This document shows, piece after piece, positions 16,732 to 25,932 of a stretch of DNA of 50,834 bases (positions within the stretch are counted from its first letter, which is position 1; each line of letters begins with the position of its first letter). The position numbers and the translations under genes are program-made. The notes under the pieces are model-generated. The model was not told where the DNA came from and did no database searches. It saw only the letters and a list, made by a program, of their open reading frames with translations. Source of the DNA: Rhizobacter sp. (GTDB lineage Bacteria > Pseudomonadota > Gammaproteobacteria > Burkholderiales > Burkholderiaceae_C); assembly GCA_025361845.1 (NCBI GenBank), contig JANYJL010000288.1, forward strand, positions 1 through 50,834, in the 5' to 3' direction.

Positions 16732-16760
16732 GACTCTAGCAGCGCAAGGCAGCTAGAGTC
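16732..16760. promoter_or_regulatory. Perfect palindrome between egtD and the ABC importer
   Basis: GACTCTAGC (16732-16740) and GCTAGAGTC (16752-16760) are perfect 9-bp inverted arms separated by 11 bp. The site lies in the 107-bp gap between divergent egtD and the PhnC-like gene, 53 bp from one start and 26 bp from the other. Two CTAG tetramers, rare in bacterial DNA, lie within it. An operator shared by both transcripts is the likeliest reading; a hairpin in the leader is the alternative. Confidence 0.6.
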
Positions 16761-16786
16761 CGGCATCTGCACAACCGGGCTCCGCA

Positions 16787-17623
16787 GTGAAACTCGAACT
16801 TCGCGCGCTGTCTGCGCGACACCCTGCGGCCCGGCCGGGTGCCGCGCCCGCACTGCACCCGCTCGACCTGGAGATTGCCGAGGGCGAGCAGGTCGCCGTG
16901 ATCGGCGCCTCGGGTGCCGGCAAGACCAGCCTGCTGCAAGTGATGGCGCTGGCGATGAAGCCGGCCGCCGGTGCGCTGCGCCTCGATGGCCATGACCCGT
17001 GGGCTCTGCCGCGCCGTGCGTTGCAGCGTCTGCGTGGCCGCTTGTTTCTAGCGCCCCAGGTGCCGCCGCTGCCACCGCGCCAGCGTGTGGTCACGGCCGT
17101 GCTGGCCGGCCGCCTGCCCGCGATGGGCTTCTGGGCCAGCCTGCGCTCGCTGTTCCACCCCAGTGATTTACCGGCTGCGCACGACGCGCTGGCATGTTTC
17201 GATCTCGCAGACAAGTTGTTCGAGCGGACGGATCGTCTGTCGGGCGGTGAACGCCAGCGTGTCGGCCTCGCGCGGGCGCTGCTGGCCCCGGCGCGGCTGT
17301 GGCTGGTGGACGAGCCGCTCTCGGCGCTCGACCCGACCCGCTCCCGGCAGGCGCTGGAAACTCTGGTGCAGATGGCGCGCCAGCGCGGCATCACGCTCGT
17401 GGCCACCCTGCACCAGGTGGACATGGCGCTGGCACATTTCCCGCGCATCGTCGGCCTGCGTGAAGGCCAGCTGGTGTTCGACCTGCCGACGGCGGAAGTG
17501 ACGCGTGAGCGCCTCGAACGTTTGTACGCGCAGCATGAAGACGAGCTGGATGGCGGCGCTGCGCCTCGCTCGCCCGAAGCCGCGCCGGCCGCGGTGCTGC
17601 CGGTGGTGGTTCATTGCCGTTGA
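16787..17623 (+). CDS. phnC: PhnC-like ABC importer ATPase
   Basis: A 278-residue ATP-binding subunit. Walker A GASGAGKTS is at residues 40-48, Q-loop LAPQVPPL, signature LSGGERQRVGLARALL, Walker B LWLVDEPLSALDP and the H-loop TLHQVD. It is closest to PhnC, the phosphonate/phosphate-analogue importer ATPase, given the two PhnE-type permeases behind it. The C-terminal 25 residues are a Pro/Ala extension. No substrate-binding PhnD gene or C-P lyase gene is nearby, and the gene is divergent from the selenoneine cluster, so the transported ion may be a selenium oxyanion; that is inference. Permease gene 1 starts two bases after the stop. Confidence 0.85.
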   Translation: MKLELRALSARHPAARPGAAPALHPLDLEIAEGEQVAVIGASGAGKTSLLQVMALAMKPAAGALRLDGHDPWALPRRALQRLRGRLFLAPQVPPLPPRQRVVTAVLAGRLPAMGFWASLRSLFHPSDLPAAHDALACFDLADKLFERTDRLSGGERQRVGLARALLAPARLWLVDEPLSALDPTRSRQALETLVQMARQRGITLVATLHQVDMALAHFPRIVGLREGQLVFDLPTAEVTRERLERLYAQHEDELDGGAAPRSPEAAPAAVLPVVVHCR

Positions 17624-17625
17624 AC

Positions 17626-18486
17626 ATGGCGGCGTCGGTCGAGACCTCGCGTGCGCACACGCGCACGCATCCCGCGCCGAGCTGCGATCCAGCCTGGCTC
17701 GGCCGCCTGGCCTGGCTCGCCGCGGCGGTGGTTCTTTTGTGGCCGCTGGCGGTGGCCACCGAGTTCAAACCCTGGGCGCTGTTCGATGCGCGCAGCCTGC
17801 ATGTCACCGGCCAGTTCCTGCGCAGCTTCTGGCCGCCGGCGCATGCGCCCGACTTTCTGATCATGGTCGCGCACGAGGCCTGGCGCACCGTGGCCATCGC
17901 CACCGCGGGGCTCACGCTCGGCTTGCTGCTGGCGGTGCCGGCGACCCTGGTGTCCACGCATGCGCTGTCGGTCTCGGCCTTGTCAGGGCGCATGGCGCGC
18001 GGGCCGTTCTGGCTGCGCCAGGCGGTGCGCTGCGGGCTCATCGTGCTGCGCAGCGTGCCCGAGCTGGTGTGGGCGCTGGTGTTCGTGCGCGTGGTCGGCC
18101 TCGGGCCGACGGCCGGCGTGCTGGCCATCGCACTCACCTACGGCGGTATGTTGGGCAAGGTCTATGGCGAGATCCTGGAGAGTGGCGATCTGCATGCCAC
18201 CGAGACCCTGCTGCGCAACGGCAGTTCGCGGTTGCAAGCCTTCTTCTTCGGTCTGCTGCCGCAGAACGCGGCCGAGCTGACGAGCTACACCGTCTACCGC
18301 TGGGAATGTGCGATCCGCAGTTCGGTGGTGCTGGGTTTCGTCGGCGCCGGCGGCCTGGGGCAACTGCTCGACGGCTCGATGAAGATGTTCAGCGGCGGCG
18401 AGGTGATGACGGTGCTCGCCGTGTTCGTGCTGCTGGTGGCGCTGGCCGATCGTGTGAGCGCCGCGCTGCGCGGGAGCCTCGGGTGA
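17626..18486 (+). CDS. phnE: PhnE-like ABC importer permease 1
   Basis: A 286-residue inner-membrane permease with about six helices. The PhnE-type hallmark region is RSVPELVWALVFVRVVGLGPTAGVLAIALTYGGMLGKVYGEILES, with the EAA-type coupling loop covering GEILES...GSSRLQAFFFGLLPQ. VLGFVGAGGLGQLL is the conserved C-terminal block. ATG 17626 is preferred to the TTG at 17614 that would overlap the ATPase gene. It is followed after four bases by a second, related permease gene; the two probably form a heterodimeric channel. Confidence 0.86.
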   Translation: MAASVETSRAHTRTHPAPSCDPAWLGRLAWLAAAVVLLWPLAVATEFKPWALFDARSLHVTGQFLRSFWPPAHAPDFLIMVAHEAWRTVAIATAGLTLGLLLAVPATLVSTHALSVSALSGRMARGPFWLRQAVRCGLIVLRSVPELVWALVFVRVVGLGPTAGVLAIALTYGGMLGKVYGEILESGDLHATETLLRNGSSRLQAFFFGLLPQNAAELTSYTVYRWECAIRSSVVLGFVGAGGLGQLLDGSMKMFSGGEVMTVLAVFVLLVALADRVSAALRGSLG

Positions 18487-18490
18487 GCGC

Positions 18491-19267
18491 ATGAAGCAGT
18501 CGATCTCGAGCCGCGGGTTCGTGGCGGCCTTGCTGGTGCTGATCGGCGCCAGCTTCTGGACGCTCGATCTGCAATGGGCGCAGTTCCTCTCGCTCGACGC
18601 CTTGCGCAGCATGGGCCGATTTGCCGGCGAATTCTTCCCGCCCGACACCTCGCCCGCCTTCCTTGCCCGTGTGGCCGTCGGCACCTGGGAGACGCTCGCC
18701 ATGTCCACGCTCGGCACGCTGCTGGCAGCGGCCGCCGGTGTTCTGCTCGCGCTGCCCGCCAGCCGCATGTTCGAGGGCGATGCCGCGCGCCTGCGAATCC
18801 CCACCCGCTGGCTGCTCAACGTGCTGCGCTCGGTGCCCGAGCTGGTGTGGGCGGCTTTGCTGCTCATCGCGGCCGGCCTCGGGCCGTTTGCCGGCACGCT
18901 GGCCCTGGCCGCGCACACCGCGGGTGTGCTCGGCCGCTTGTTTGCCGAAGCCATCGAGAACGCTCCGCCGGGGCCGGGCGCTGCGCTGCGTGCGCAAGGA
19001 GTGGGCAAGACCCGCGTGTTCCTCTACGCCACGCTGCCCCAGGTGCTGCCGCAACTGCTGAGCTACACGCTCTACCGTTGGGAAAACAACATCCGCGCCG
19101 CCGCCGTTCTGGGTGTCGTCGGCGCGGGTGGTCTAGGCCAGTTGCTGGCCTTCCACATGGGTCTGTTTCACATGGGCAAGACGGCGAGCATTCTTGGCGC
19201 GATGCTCTTGTTGGTGGGTGCGGTGGATGCGCTGAGTTACGGTGCGCGCAGGGTGATGACGCGGTAG
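18491..19267 (+). CDS. phnE: PhnE-like ABC importer permease 2
   Basis: A 258-residue permease related to its neighbour: it shares RSVPELVW, the gap to GVLGRLFAEAIEN, YTLYRWENNIRAAAVLGVVGAGGLGQLL and the membrane topology. The N-terminus is shorter and enters the first helix within ten residues. PhnE permeases occur as tandem pairs in some phosphonate-type importers. The operon ends here: the next gene is on the other strand, 11 bp on, so no binding protein is encoded downstream. A PhnD-like protein must come from elsewhere or be absent. Confidence 0.86.
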   Translation: MKQSISSRGFVAALLVLIGASFWTLDLQWAQFLSLDALRSMGRFAGEFFPPDTSPAFLARVAVGTWETLAMSTLGTLLAAAAGVLLALPASRMFEGDAARLRIPTRWLLNVLRSVPELVWAALLLIAAGLGPFAGTLALAAHTAGVLGRLFAEAIENAPPGPGAALRAQGVGKTRVFLYATLPQVLPQLLSYTLYRWENNIRAAAVLGVVGAGGLGQLLAFHMGLFHMGKTASILGAMLLLVGAVDALSYGARRVMTR

Positions 19268-19278
19268 GGGGCTACGCG

Positions 19279-20211
19279 TCAGTGCGGACCCATGAAGCGG
19301 TCGCCGTTGAAGTGAATCAGGTGGGTCGGGTTATCGGCGCACCAGACCTCCGTTTCCCAGGCGATGTCGGCAAGAAAACGGGCCATGAGTTGGCGGCTCG
19401 GGAATGCCGTCACGAATACCAGGCCCGCCTGGGCCTTGCCGAAGAGATGGGTGAGTTCGGCATGGCGTTTGCCATCGACAGGGCCGACCGATGTCACGCT
19501 CTCGACCAGGTAGAGCCAGCCTTTGTCTTCGCGGTAGAGCACGGCGTCCGGCATCTTGCCGCGCTCATGCGCGTGGACGCCGAGTTGTTCAAGTTGTTCT
19601 TTGTCGTGCACCACACCCTTGTTTCCGGTGTCGCCGAGGTACAGCACCTTCGCGCCCGGGGCGAAGCGAGGGGCGAACTCCTGGACGATGTCGCGGATGA
19701 GTTCGCTGTGCACTCCGGGGGACATGGCCACAACGAAGCCGTCGGGCAAACGGCAGGGGACCAAATTGAAGTCGCGCTCCGCTTTGTACCTTTCCGCCAG
19801 CGAGCCGGCCTTGGCAAGGTAAGTCTCAAGCGCCTTCTTCCACGCCGGAGTGCCATAGGTCATCAACAGCGCGTGGGCCTCCGGGGCAATCTGGTAGCAC
19901 CACTTCGGCGAGTTCGGCGCGCGCGTGGGCTGGTCGGGGTTCTGGAGCGCCAAGCCACCATCGACGAACTGGTGCAGCGTCTCCTTCCGGAAACTCTCGC
20001 GCGAGTTCTCCGCATACGGCCTTTTGTAGTCGTTGCGGCAGAAATCGAGGATGGCGCGCACCCCCAACATCGGCTGCTGGAGGCGTTGCCACGAACCGTT
20101 CTTGCGAAGCTGAACCAGCGCCAGAAGGCACAAAGCCGAACGCTCATTGTGTTGAGCCCTGGGAAAGCCCAAGGCCGCAATGATGCCGATGGCCTCGTCG
20201 ATCTTGCCCAC
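19279..20211 (-). CDS. Type II restriction endonuclease, BsuBI/PstI family
   Basis: A 310-residue endonuclease of the BsuBI/PstI family, which cuts CTGCAG. The N-terminal half is helical and winged-helix-like; the C-terminal catalytic domain contains YLGDTGNKGVVHD, the acidic cluster in MPDAVLYRED and YLVESVTSVGPVDGKRH, with the Asp/Glu residues expected for metal binding. Length is near that of PstI (326). The GTG start at 20211 directly follows the stop of the methyltransferase gene, so expression is coupled and the methylase is made first. Base composition is visibly less GC-rich than in neighbours, consistent with horizontal transfer. Specificity is inferred from the family. Confidence 0.88.
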   Translation of the reverse strand: MGKIDEAIGIIAALGFPRAQHNERSALCLLALVQLRKNGSWQRLQQPMLGVRAILDFCRNDYKRPYAENSRESFRKETLHQFVDGGLALQNPDQPTRAPNSPKWCYQIAPEAHALLMTYGTPAWKKALETYLAKAGSLAERYKAERDFNLVPCRLPDGFVVAMSPGVHSELIRDIVQEFAPRFAPGAKVLYLGDTGNKGVVHDKEQLEQLGVHAHERGKMPDAVLYREDKGWLYLVESVTSVGPVDGKRHAELTHLFGKAQAGLVFVTAFPSRQLMARFLADIAWETEVWCADNPTHLIHFNGDRFMGPH

Positions 20212-21693
20212 TCAAACTCCTCCCACGATTTGGTCGATTTCTTCCTGGTTCGGCAGGCGGTTGCCGACGGTCCTTCCCCAGGTGTGCAGCGTCTCGATGT
20301 CGGGGTACCGGAGGGCGCGCATGTCCCCGGCATTCACTTGGGTGTGGCCGCTGAATCGGCGCAGCCAGCGATCGGCAAAGCTCGATCCGAGGTAGAGCGC
20401 CATGCCTTTCGCCACCTCTGCCGGCAAGCCATTCTTGAAGGCGTGGACGATGTTGGTCTTGTTGTCAAAGCCGATCAGATCGCCGTGGGCCGCCTCAGGC
20501 GTGAAGACCGCGGGGACGATGCGCCGCTTCTCCTCCTTCGACGAGAGGCGACGGACGACCACGTAGCAGCCGGCGGGCATCATCCACTTGCGTGTTTCTT
20601 CGTTGATCTCGATGTAGTCGGGCTTCTTTGCTTCCGGCTTCGGGTGCTTGACGAAGCCGTGCTCGAAGTGATGCGAATACACCATCGGCGCCCGGCCTGG
20701 CCCGGGCTCCGTGCGCAAGTGCTCGCGCATGCGGAAATCCACCACCGGGCCTGTGCTGACGCCCAAGCCGATGCCATCGAGCGTATGGCAGTAGCGGGCC
20801 GTAGCCCGGGTCGTCGCATCGGTAGCCTCCGAGGTTGCCAGGTGAAATATCTTCTCGCGGTCACCGGGCAACACGATCTCGTTGAACGGGGTCTCGCGGG
20901 TCGATACAGCTGAAAAGGTGGAGTCCTCGCTGCTGGAGACGGCGACCTGCCCCTGCTTCGCGCCCTTCACCAAATGGAAGATGACGTTCTCCTGGAGCAC
21001 CTCGTCGCCTTTGAAAGCCTGCGTGCGCGATTCAAAGACGTGGATCTTCATGAGGGCCGATCTCGCGAGGATCAACTCGCGGAACGGTCGGAAGTAGGGG
21101 CCATTGCAGAAACTGCGCGGTGTGATGGCGACGAGTTCACCGCCGTCGTCCAACGACAGCAGGGCCAGCGCAACGAAGGCCGAATACAGATTCGCCGTCT
21201 CGACGCCACAGCCCCGCAGGGCATGTCGGTGCGCCGATTCAGAGCTGATCTTCTTGTAGGGCGGGTTGAGGATCGCGTGCGTCGGAGCCGCCATCTTGTC
21301 GTGCGCGAACAGGTCGGCGAAGGCCAGGATGAAGTCTTCTGATTGGATCGAGCTTCGAAATGCGCCGCCCGAACCCGCCATGAGTGCCCCGCAAGCTGCG
21401 AGCGTCGCCCGCAAGGGTTCGTGCATCTTGGTGTCGATCTCCCAGGCTTCGCATTGCAGCGAGGCCGCGCTCTCGCTGGCTGCACGCTCGGCGAAGGCTG
21501 CGGTGAGTGAGCCGATGCCGGCGCCTGCGTCGAGCAGTCGTATCGACTTCTCAGCCAAAGGGGCAAACATCCCGGCCATGAAGCGCGCGATGACGCTCGG
21601 GGTCATGAACTGACCCAATGCCGACTTGTGCTTGGCGGGGGTAGCGAGGGCTATCGCTTCGCGGCGGTCGTCGATGGTTTGAATGTCGAACAT
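20212..21693 (-). CDS. Type II adenine-N6 DNA methyltransferase, PstI-like
   Basis: A 493-residue gamma-type N6-adenine methyltransferase. Motif X region is ALGQFMTPSVIARFMAGMF (residues 25-43), motif I LLDAGAGIGSLTAAF (53-67), and the catalytic motif IV is NPPY at 143-146. The C-terminal third should hold the target-recognition domain. M.PstI and M.BsuBI have about 500 residues and protect CTGCAG. The restriction gene follows without a gap. The lower GC content and the position between unrelated genes suggest an acquired cassette. It is divergent from the HU-like gene across 118 bp containing ATGCATTATCAG, an AT-rich stretch that could hold its promoter. Confidence 0.9.
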   Translation of the reverse strand: MFDIQTIDDRREAIALATPAKHKSALGQFMTPSVIARFMAGMFAPLAEKSIRLLDAGAGIGSLTAAFAERAASESAASLQCEAWEIDTKMHEPLRATLAACGALMAGSGGAFRSSIQSEDFILAFADLFAHDKMAAPTHAILNPPYKKISSESAHRHALRGCGVETANLYSAFVALALLSLDDGGELVAITPRSFCNGPYFRPFRELILARSALMKIHVFESRTQAFKGDEVLQENVIFHLVKGAKQGQVAVSSSEDSTFSAVSTRETPFNEIVLPGDREKIFHLATSEATDATTRATARYCHTLDGIGLGVSTGPVVDFRMREHLRTEPGPGRAPMVYSHHFEHGFVKHPKPEAKKPDYIEINEETRKWMMPAGCYVVVRRLSSKEEKRRIVPAVFTPEAAHGDLIGFDNKTNIVHAFKNGLPAEVAKGMALYLGSSFADRWLRRFSGHTQVNAGDMRALRYPDIETLHTWGRTVGNRLPNQEEIDQIVGGV

Positions 21694-21811
21694 GCCAATG
21701 CATTATCAGTGCGCCGATGCGGCGGGCCATGAAGCGCGTTCGACCCACCGCCTAGAATGCGCGCGGCCCGTAGACGCGGGCCAACTCTCCAACCTCAGGA
21801 CATTCGACCCC

Positions 21812-22261
21812 ATGGCATCTGCAAAGAAGACGACGATCAAGACCCCGGCCAAGAAGGCGGCTCCCGCGAAGAAGGCCTTGAAGGCCGCTGCGCCCGCGAA
21901 GAAGGCCGTCAAGGTGGCCGCAGCGGCCAAGCCTGCCGCGACCGTGAAGCCCATCAAGGCCGCGTTCAACAAGACCAGCCTGATCGCTCACCTGGCCGAG
22001 ATGGCCGCCGTCGAGATCAAGGCCGTGAAGGCCATCGTCGCTTCGCTGGAGGCCACCATCCTGGCGTCCGTGCACAAGAAGGGCCTGGGCTCGTTCACGC
22101 TGCCGGGGCTGCTGAAGGTCAACGTCATCAACGTGCCGGCGAAGAAGAAGCGCACCGGCATCGACCCGTTCACCAAGCAGGAACGCGTGTTCGCTGCCAA
22201 GCCCGCGACCGTGAAGATCAAGACACGCGCGCTGAAGAAGCTGAAGGACGCGGCACTCTGA
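21812..22261 (+). CDS. HU-family DNA-binding protein with histone H1-like N-terminal tail
   Basis: A 149-residue nucleoid protein. Residues 1-50 are a lysine/alanine/proline tail built from PAKKA/AAPAKKA repeats as in histone H1-like proteins. Residues 51-149 form an HU/IHF-type fold (FNKTSLIAHLAEMAAVEIKAVKAIVASLEATI, then KGLGSFTLPGLLKVN and an arm with RTGIDPFTKQERVFAAKPA). Such fusions are known in beta-proteobacteria and compact or bridge DNA. The ATG at 21812 begins the tail; AGGA lies about 11 bases upstream. Composition is host-like, so it probably belongs to the chromosome rather than to the adjacent restriction cassette. Confidence 0.87.
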   Translation: MASAKKTTIKTPAKKAAPAKKALKAAAPAKKAVKVAAAAKPAATVKPIKAAFNKTSLIAHLAEMAAVEIKAVKAIVASLEATILASVHKKGLGSFTLPGLLKVNVINVPAKKKRTGIDPFTKQERVFAAKPATVKIKTRALKKLKDAAL

Positions 22262-22484
22262 GCTGGTGACACCGGCGAGGCTTCCCGGGCGCAAACGCGG
22301 CCGAGTTGCTTTGCCGCACGGGTTCTGCCGTCGGCGCAGGGCTGCCGGTGCGACCCCTTGGTCTTGGCGAAGTCCGGCGTGCGACAACGCAGGCCGGAGG
22401 TTGTTGTGGCCCTATCAAGCTTGATGATGGCAACGGAGGGTGGATGCCGACAATGGGGGCACGTGCCCTCAAACGGAGTCGTCT
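22262..22484. other. Intergenic region with a 12-bp palindrome
   Basis: 223 bp between the HU-like gene and the small exported protein gene. It contains ATCAAGCTTGAT, a perfect 12-bp palindrome, at 22414-22425, about 60 bp before the next start. This may be an operator for the downstream cassette. No terminator or other gene is evident. Confidence 0.4.
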
Positions 22485-22694
22485 ATGCCAAGCTCATGCG
22501 TCACTCATCGATTGATTGCCGGGGTGTTGTTGGCAATCGGCAGCCCGGCTGCGCTTCCACAGGTGCCACCGCATCAACCGGGGACGGTTTGCTTTACACC
22601 GTCTTTCTGGTGCTGGGCTGGGCAGCCCGGCCCGGCAGGAGCCGCGTGTGCGTGCCCGTCCACTTACGGATGGGTACGAGGCACCCTCGGCTGA
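22485..22694 (+). CDS. Small exported Cys/Trp/Pro-rich protein
   Basis: A 69-residue protein. Residues 1-23 are a signal peptide (MPSSCVTHRLIAGVLLAIGSPA), and the mature peptide of about 45 residues is dense in Cys, Trp, Gly and Pro: VCFTPSFWCWAGQPGPAGAACACPS with four Cys. It resembles short FWCW/GxPCxC proteins I have seen scattered as hypothetical proteins in proteobacteria, whose function I do not know. GGAG six bases before ATG 22485 makes this a convincing start. The stop is nine bases before the membrane-protein gene, so they likely share a transcript. Confidence 0.65.
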   Translation: MPSSCVTHRLIAGVLLAIGSPAALPQVPPHQPGTVCFTPSFWCWAGQPGPAGAACACPSTYGWVRGTLG

Positions 22695-22703
22695 GCCACG
22701 ATC

Positions 22704-23951
22704 ATGTCCGCCGCCGATCTGCCACGTTTGATTGCCGATGCACGGCTGATACTGGAGTACGCGGTACGAGCCGGGAGACTCCAGGACAGTTCACTGGCAG
22801 AGGCAATTCAGGCGCTGGAGGGACAAGACAGCGCGCGCAACATCATCGACCTTCAGAATGCGATGAACGCGATGGCGTTGCTGATCGCACCGATGACGCT
22901 GGTCGATTTGCGCGCCGGGCGCAACCCCTTCGATCAACGAAACGTTCACGCTCGCAGCCGCTGGCAGATCGGGTTGTCGCTCGCAACGCTCGCCTTGATC
23001 GCCATCATCGCGTATTCCCAGTACCTGGGGCAACGGCAGGAGTCTGCCTTGCGTGCCTACAAGGAGGTGGTGGCCGCGCGAGGTTCCGAAAGAATCACGG
23101 ACGTCCGCGCGCTGGTGCAGCAAGGGCACGCACTGGCCAAGGACAGCTGCCAGCGAGAGGCGTATCAGAAGGCTCGCCACGACCTCCGCGAGTTGGCTGA
23201 CCGCGCACTGGTTTCCTCCAAGATGCTCTACGACCTCTCAAGAGAATCGGCATGGCCCGTGGTCGATTCTGCGATTGACGTGGCTGTGTGGTTCCGAGAT
23301 TCACATTGGCTGCCGAGAGCTTCAGCCGCCAATGCGACCGAGGCCGCTTCAGTGGGAGCGGCTTCGACTCAGCCCGGCCCCGCTGCCGATGGCTCGGACG
23401 TGGCGAAAGACCCATGCGACGAGGTGAAAAGCTCCAAAGTCGTGCCGCCAGGCTATCCCGAATGGCTGCGTACAGTCGTCCTCGACTCGATTGACGAGTT
23501 CTGTTTTGCCAGCAAGCTCAGCGTGGACGGACTTTCTGGGTCGGACCCCGTCCGCCGAGGAACGGCCTCTTACTATGGCCCGCAGGGCGCCGACTACGAT
23601 CCTGTCACCAAGGTCGAGCAACGCATGCGCGTGCAAACTGGCTGGCTATTGCCGTTTCTGTACGGGCTGCTCGGCGCTTGCGTCTACGTGATGCGACGAC
23701 TGCTCTTCGATACGAAGGCGGCGGTCGTCGAGAATGTCGTGATCGTGCTCAGACTCGCCCTTGGCGCCTTGGCCGGTGTTGCGATCGGCTGGTTCGCCGT
23801 CCCGAGTTCCGCACCTTCCGTTGCGCTCTCGGCCAGTTCCCTTCCGTACATCCTGGCCTTCCTGGCCGGGTTCAGCATTGACATCCTCTTCAGCATGTTG
23901 GATCGCTTCAATCGGTTGCTTCTCGACAAGACGCAGTCGGCCCAGAACTGA
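22704..23951 (+). CDS. Four-helix membrane protein of unknown function
   Basis: A 415-residue protein I cannot assign. A helical cytoplasmic N-terminus (about 90 residues) leads into one membrane helix (IGLSLATLALIAIIAYSQYL), then a polar domain of about 200 residues with a Cys pair (DPCDEVK; DEFCFASK). The C-terminus has three closely spaced helices: LLPFLYGLLGACVYVMRRLLF, LRLALGALAGVAIGWFAV and YILAFLAGFSIDILFSMLDRF. That last block resembles a C-terminal membrane module I recognise from many unannotated bacterial proteins (LAFLAGYSVE...LLDR). It sits behind the small exported gene and beside a restriction-modification pair, so a defence or stress role is possible but unproven. Confidence 0.7.
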   Translation: MSAADLPRLIADARLILEYAVRAGRLQDSSLAEAIQALEGQDSARNIIDLQNAMNAMALLIAPMTLVDLRAGRNPFDQRNVHARSRWQIGLSLATLALIAIIAYSQYLGQRQESALRAYKEVVAARGSERITDVRALVQQGHALAKDSCQREAYQKARHDLRELADRALVSSKMLYDLSRESAWPVVDSAIDVAVWFRDSHWLPRASAANATEAASVGAASTQPGPAADGSDVAKDPCDEVKSSKVVPPGYPEWLRTVVLDSIDEFCFASKLSVDGLSGSDPVRRGTASYYGPQGADYDPVTKVEQRMRVQTGWLLPFLYGLLGACVYVMRRLLFDTKAAVVENVVIVLRLALGALAGVAIGWFAVPSSAPSVALSASSLPYILAFLAGFSIDILFSMLDRFNRLLLDKTQSAQN

Positions 23952-24024
23952 GGTCTTGCTGCGCAGGAACAATCGGCGAGATCTTCTCGTCTCCATCTCG
24001 GAGACGACCGAAGATCCGCATCCC

Positions 24025-25455
<1,431 letters not shown>

Positions 25456-25499
25456 GCGGGATTGTGCCGGGGTGGCTCCGCAGCACGCAAAATCCCGCC

Positions 25500-25763
25500 A
25501 TGACCGAGCCTGTGCCTCCTGCTTCGAAGCCCGCCGCACAGACGCGCAATCCTTTGCATGGTGTGACGCTCGAAGCCATCGTCACCGCACTGGCCGATCA
25601 CTACGGCTGGGCCGGCTTGGCCGAGCGCATTCCGGTGCGCTGCTTCAGCAGCGAGCCGAGCGTCGCATCGAGCCTGAAGTTTCTGCGCAAGACGCCCTGG
25701 GCGCGCGAGAAGGTCGAGAGCCTCTACCTCTTCATGCAACGCGAGATCCGTCGCGGCGGGTGA
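25500..25763 (+). CDS. VF530-family small DNA-binding protein (DUF2132)
   Basis: An 87-residue protein matching the VF530/DUF2132 family: NPLHGVTLEAIVTALADHYGW (residues 17-37), IPVRCFSSEPSVASSLKFLRKTPWAREKVE (44-73) and LYLFMQ. Members are small soluble proteins; a DNA-binding role is suggested for them, though function is not established. ATG 25500 gives the usual family length with a Pro/Ala leader. It is divergent from dbpA. 169 bp separate it from the beta-propeller gene. Confidence 0.9.
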   Translation: MTEPVPPASKPAAQTRNPLHGVTLEAIVTALADHYGWAGLAERIPVRCFSSEPSVASSLKFLRKTPWAREKVESLYLFMQREIRRGG

Positions 25764-25932
25764 AGGCGCGGCGTGCGCAGGATGGCCGCGCCACGCGGCC
25801 GAAAATGTTATGTGGAATCCGGGTAAGGCATGTCAGGTCTGCGCGCGACCAACACGGGTCGTCAAGCCTGCGCCCCACGCTCGGTGCATCTGGCGACGGT
25901 CCCTTAACCTCGACAGATCCACTGGAGTTCAC

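Noticed and set aside
16787-19267. Phosphonate degradation locus
   Set aside because: No C-P lyase, phosphonatase or PhnD gene follows, so only the importer core is supported.
18574-20913. A 779-codon plus-strand open frame spanning the second permease and the restriction pair
   Set aside because: It crosses several genes in other frames and is an artefact of GC-rich third positions; the permease and the endonuclease frames carry family motifs.
22414-22425. 12-bp palindrome ATCAAGCTTGAT as a definite operator
   Set aside because: A single short palindrome of this size can occur by chance; kept only as a low-confidence note.
25902-25912. CTTAA half-site before the beta-propeller gene as a PmrA-type box
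   Set aside because: Only one half-site is present; no second copy at the required spacing.
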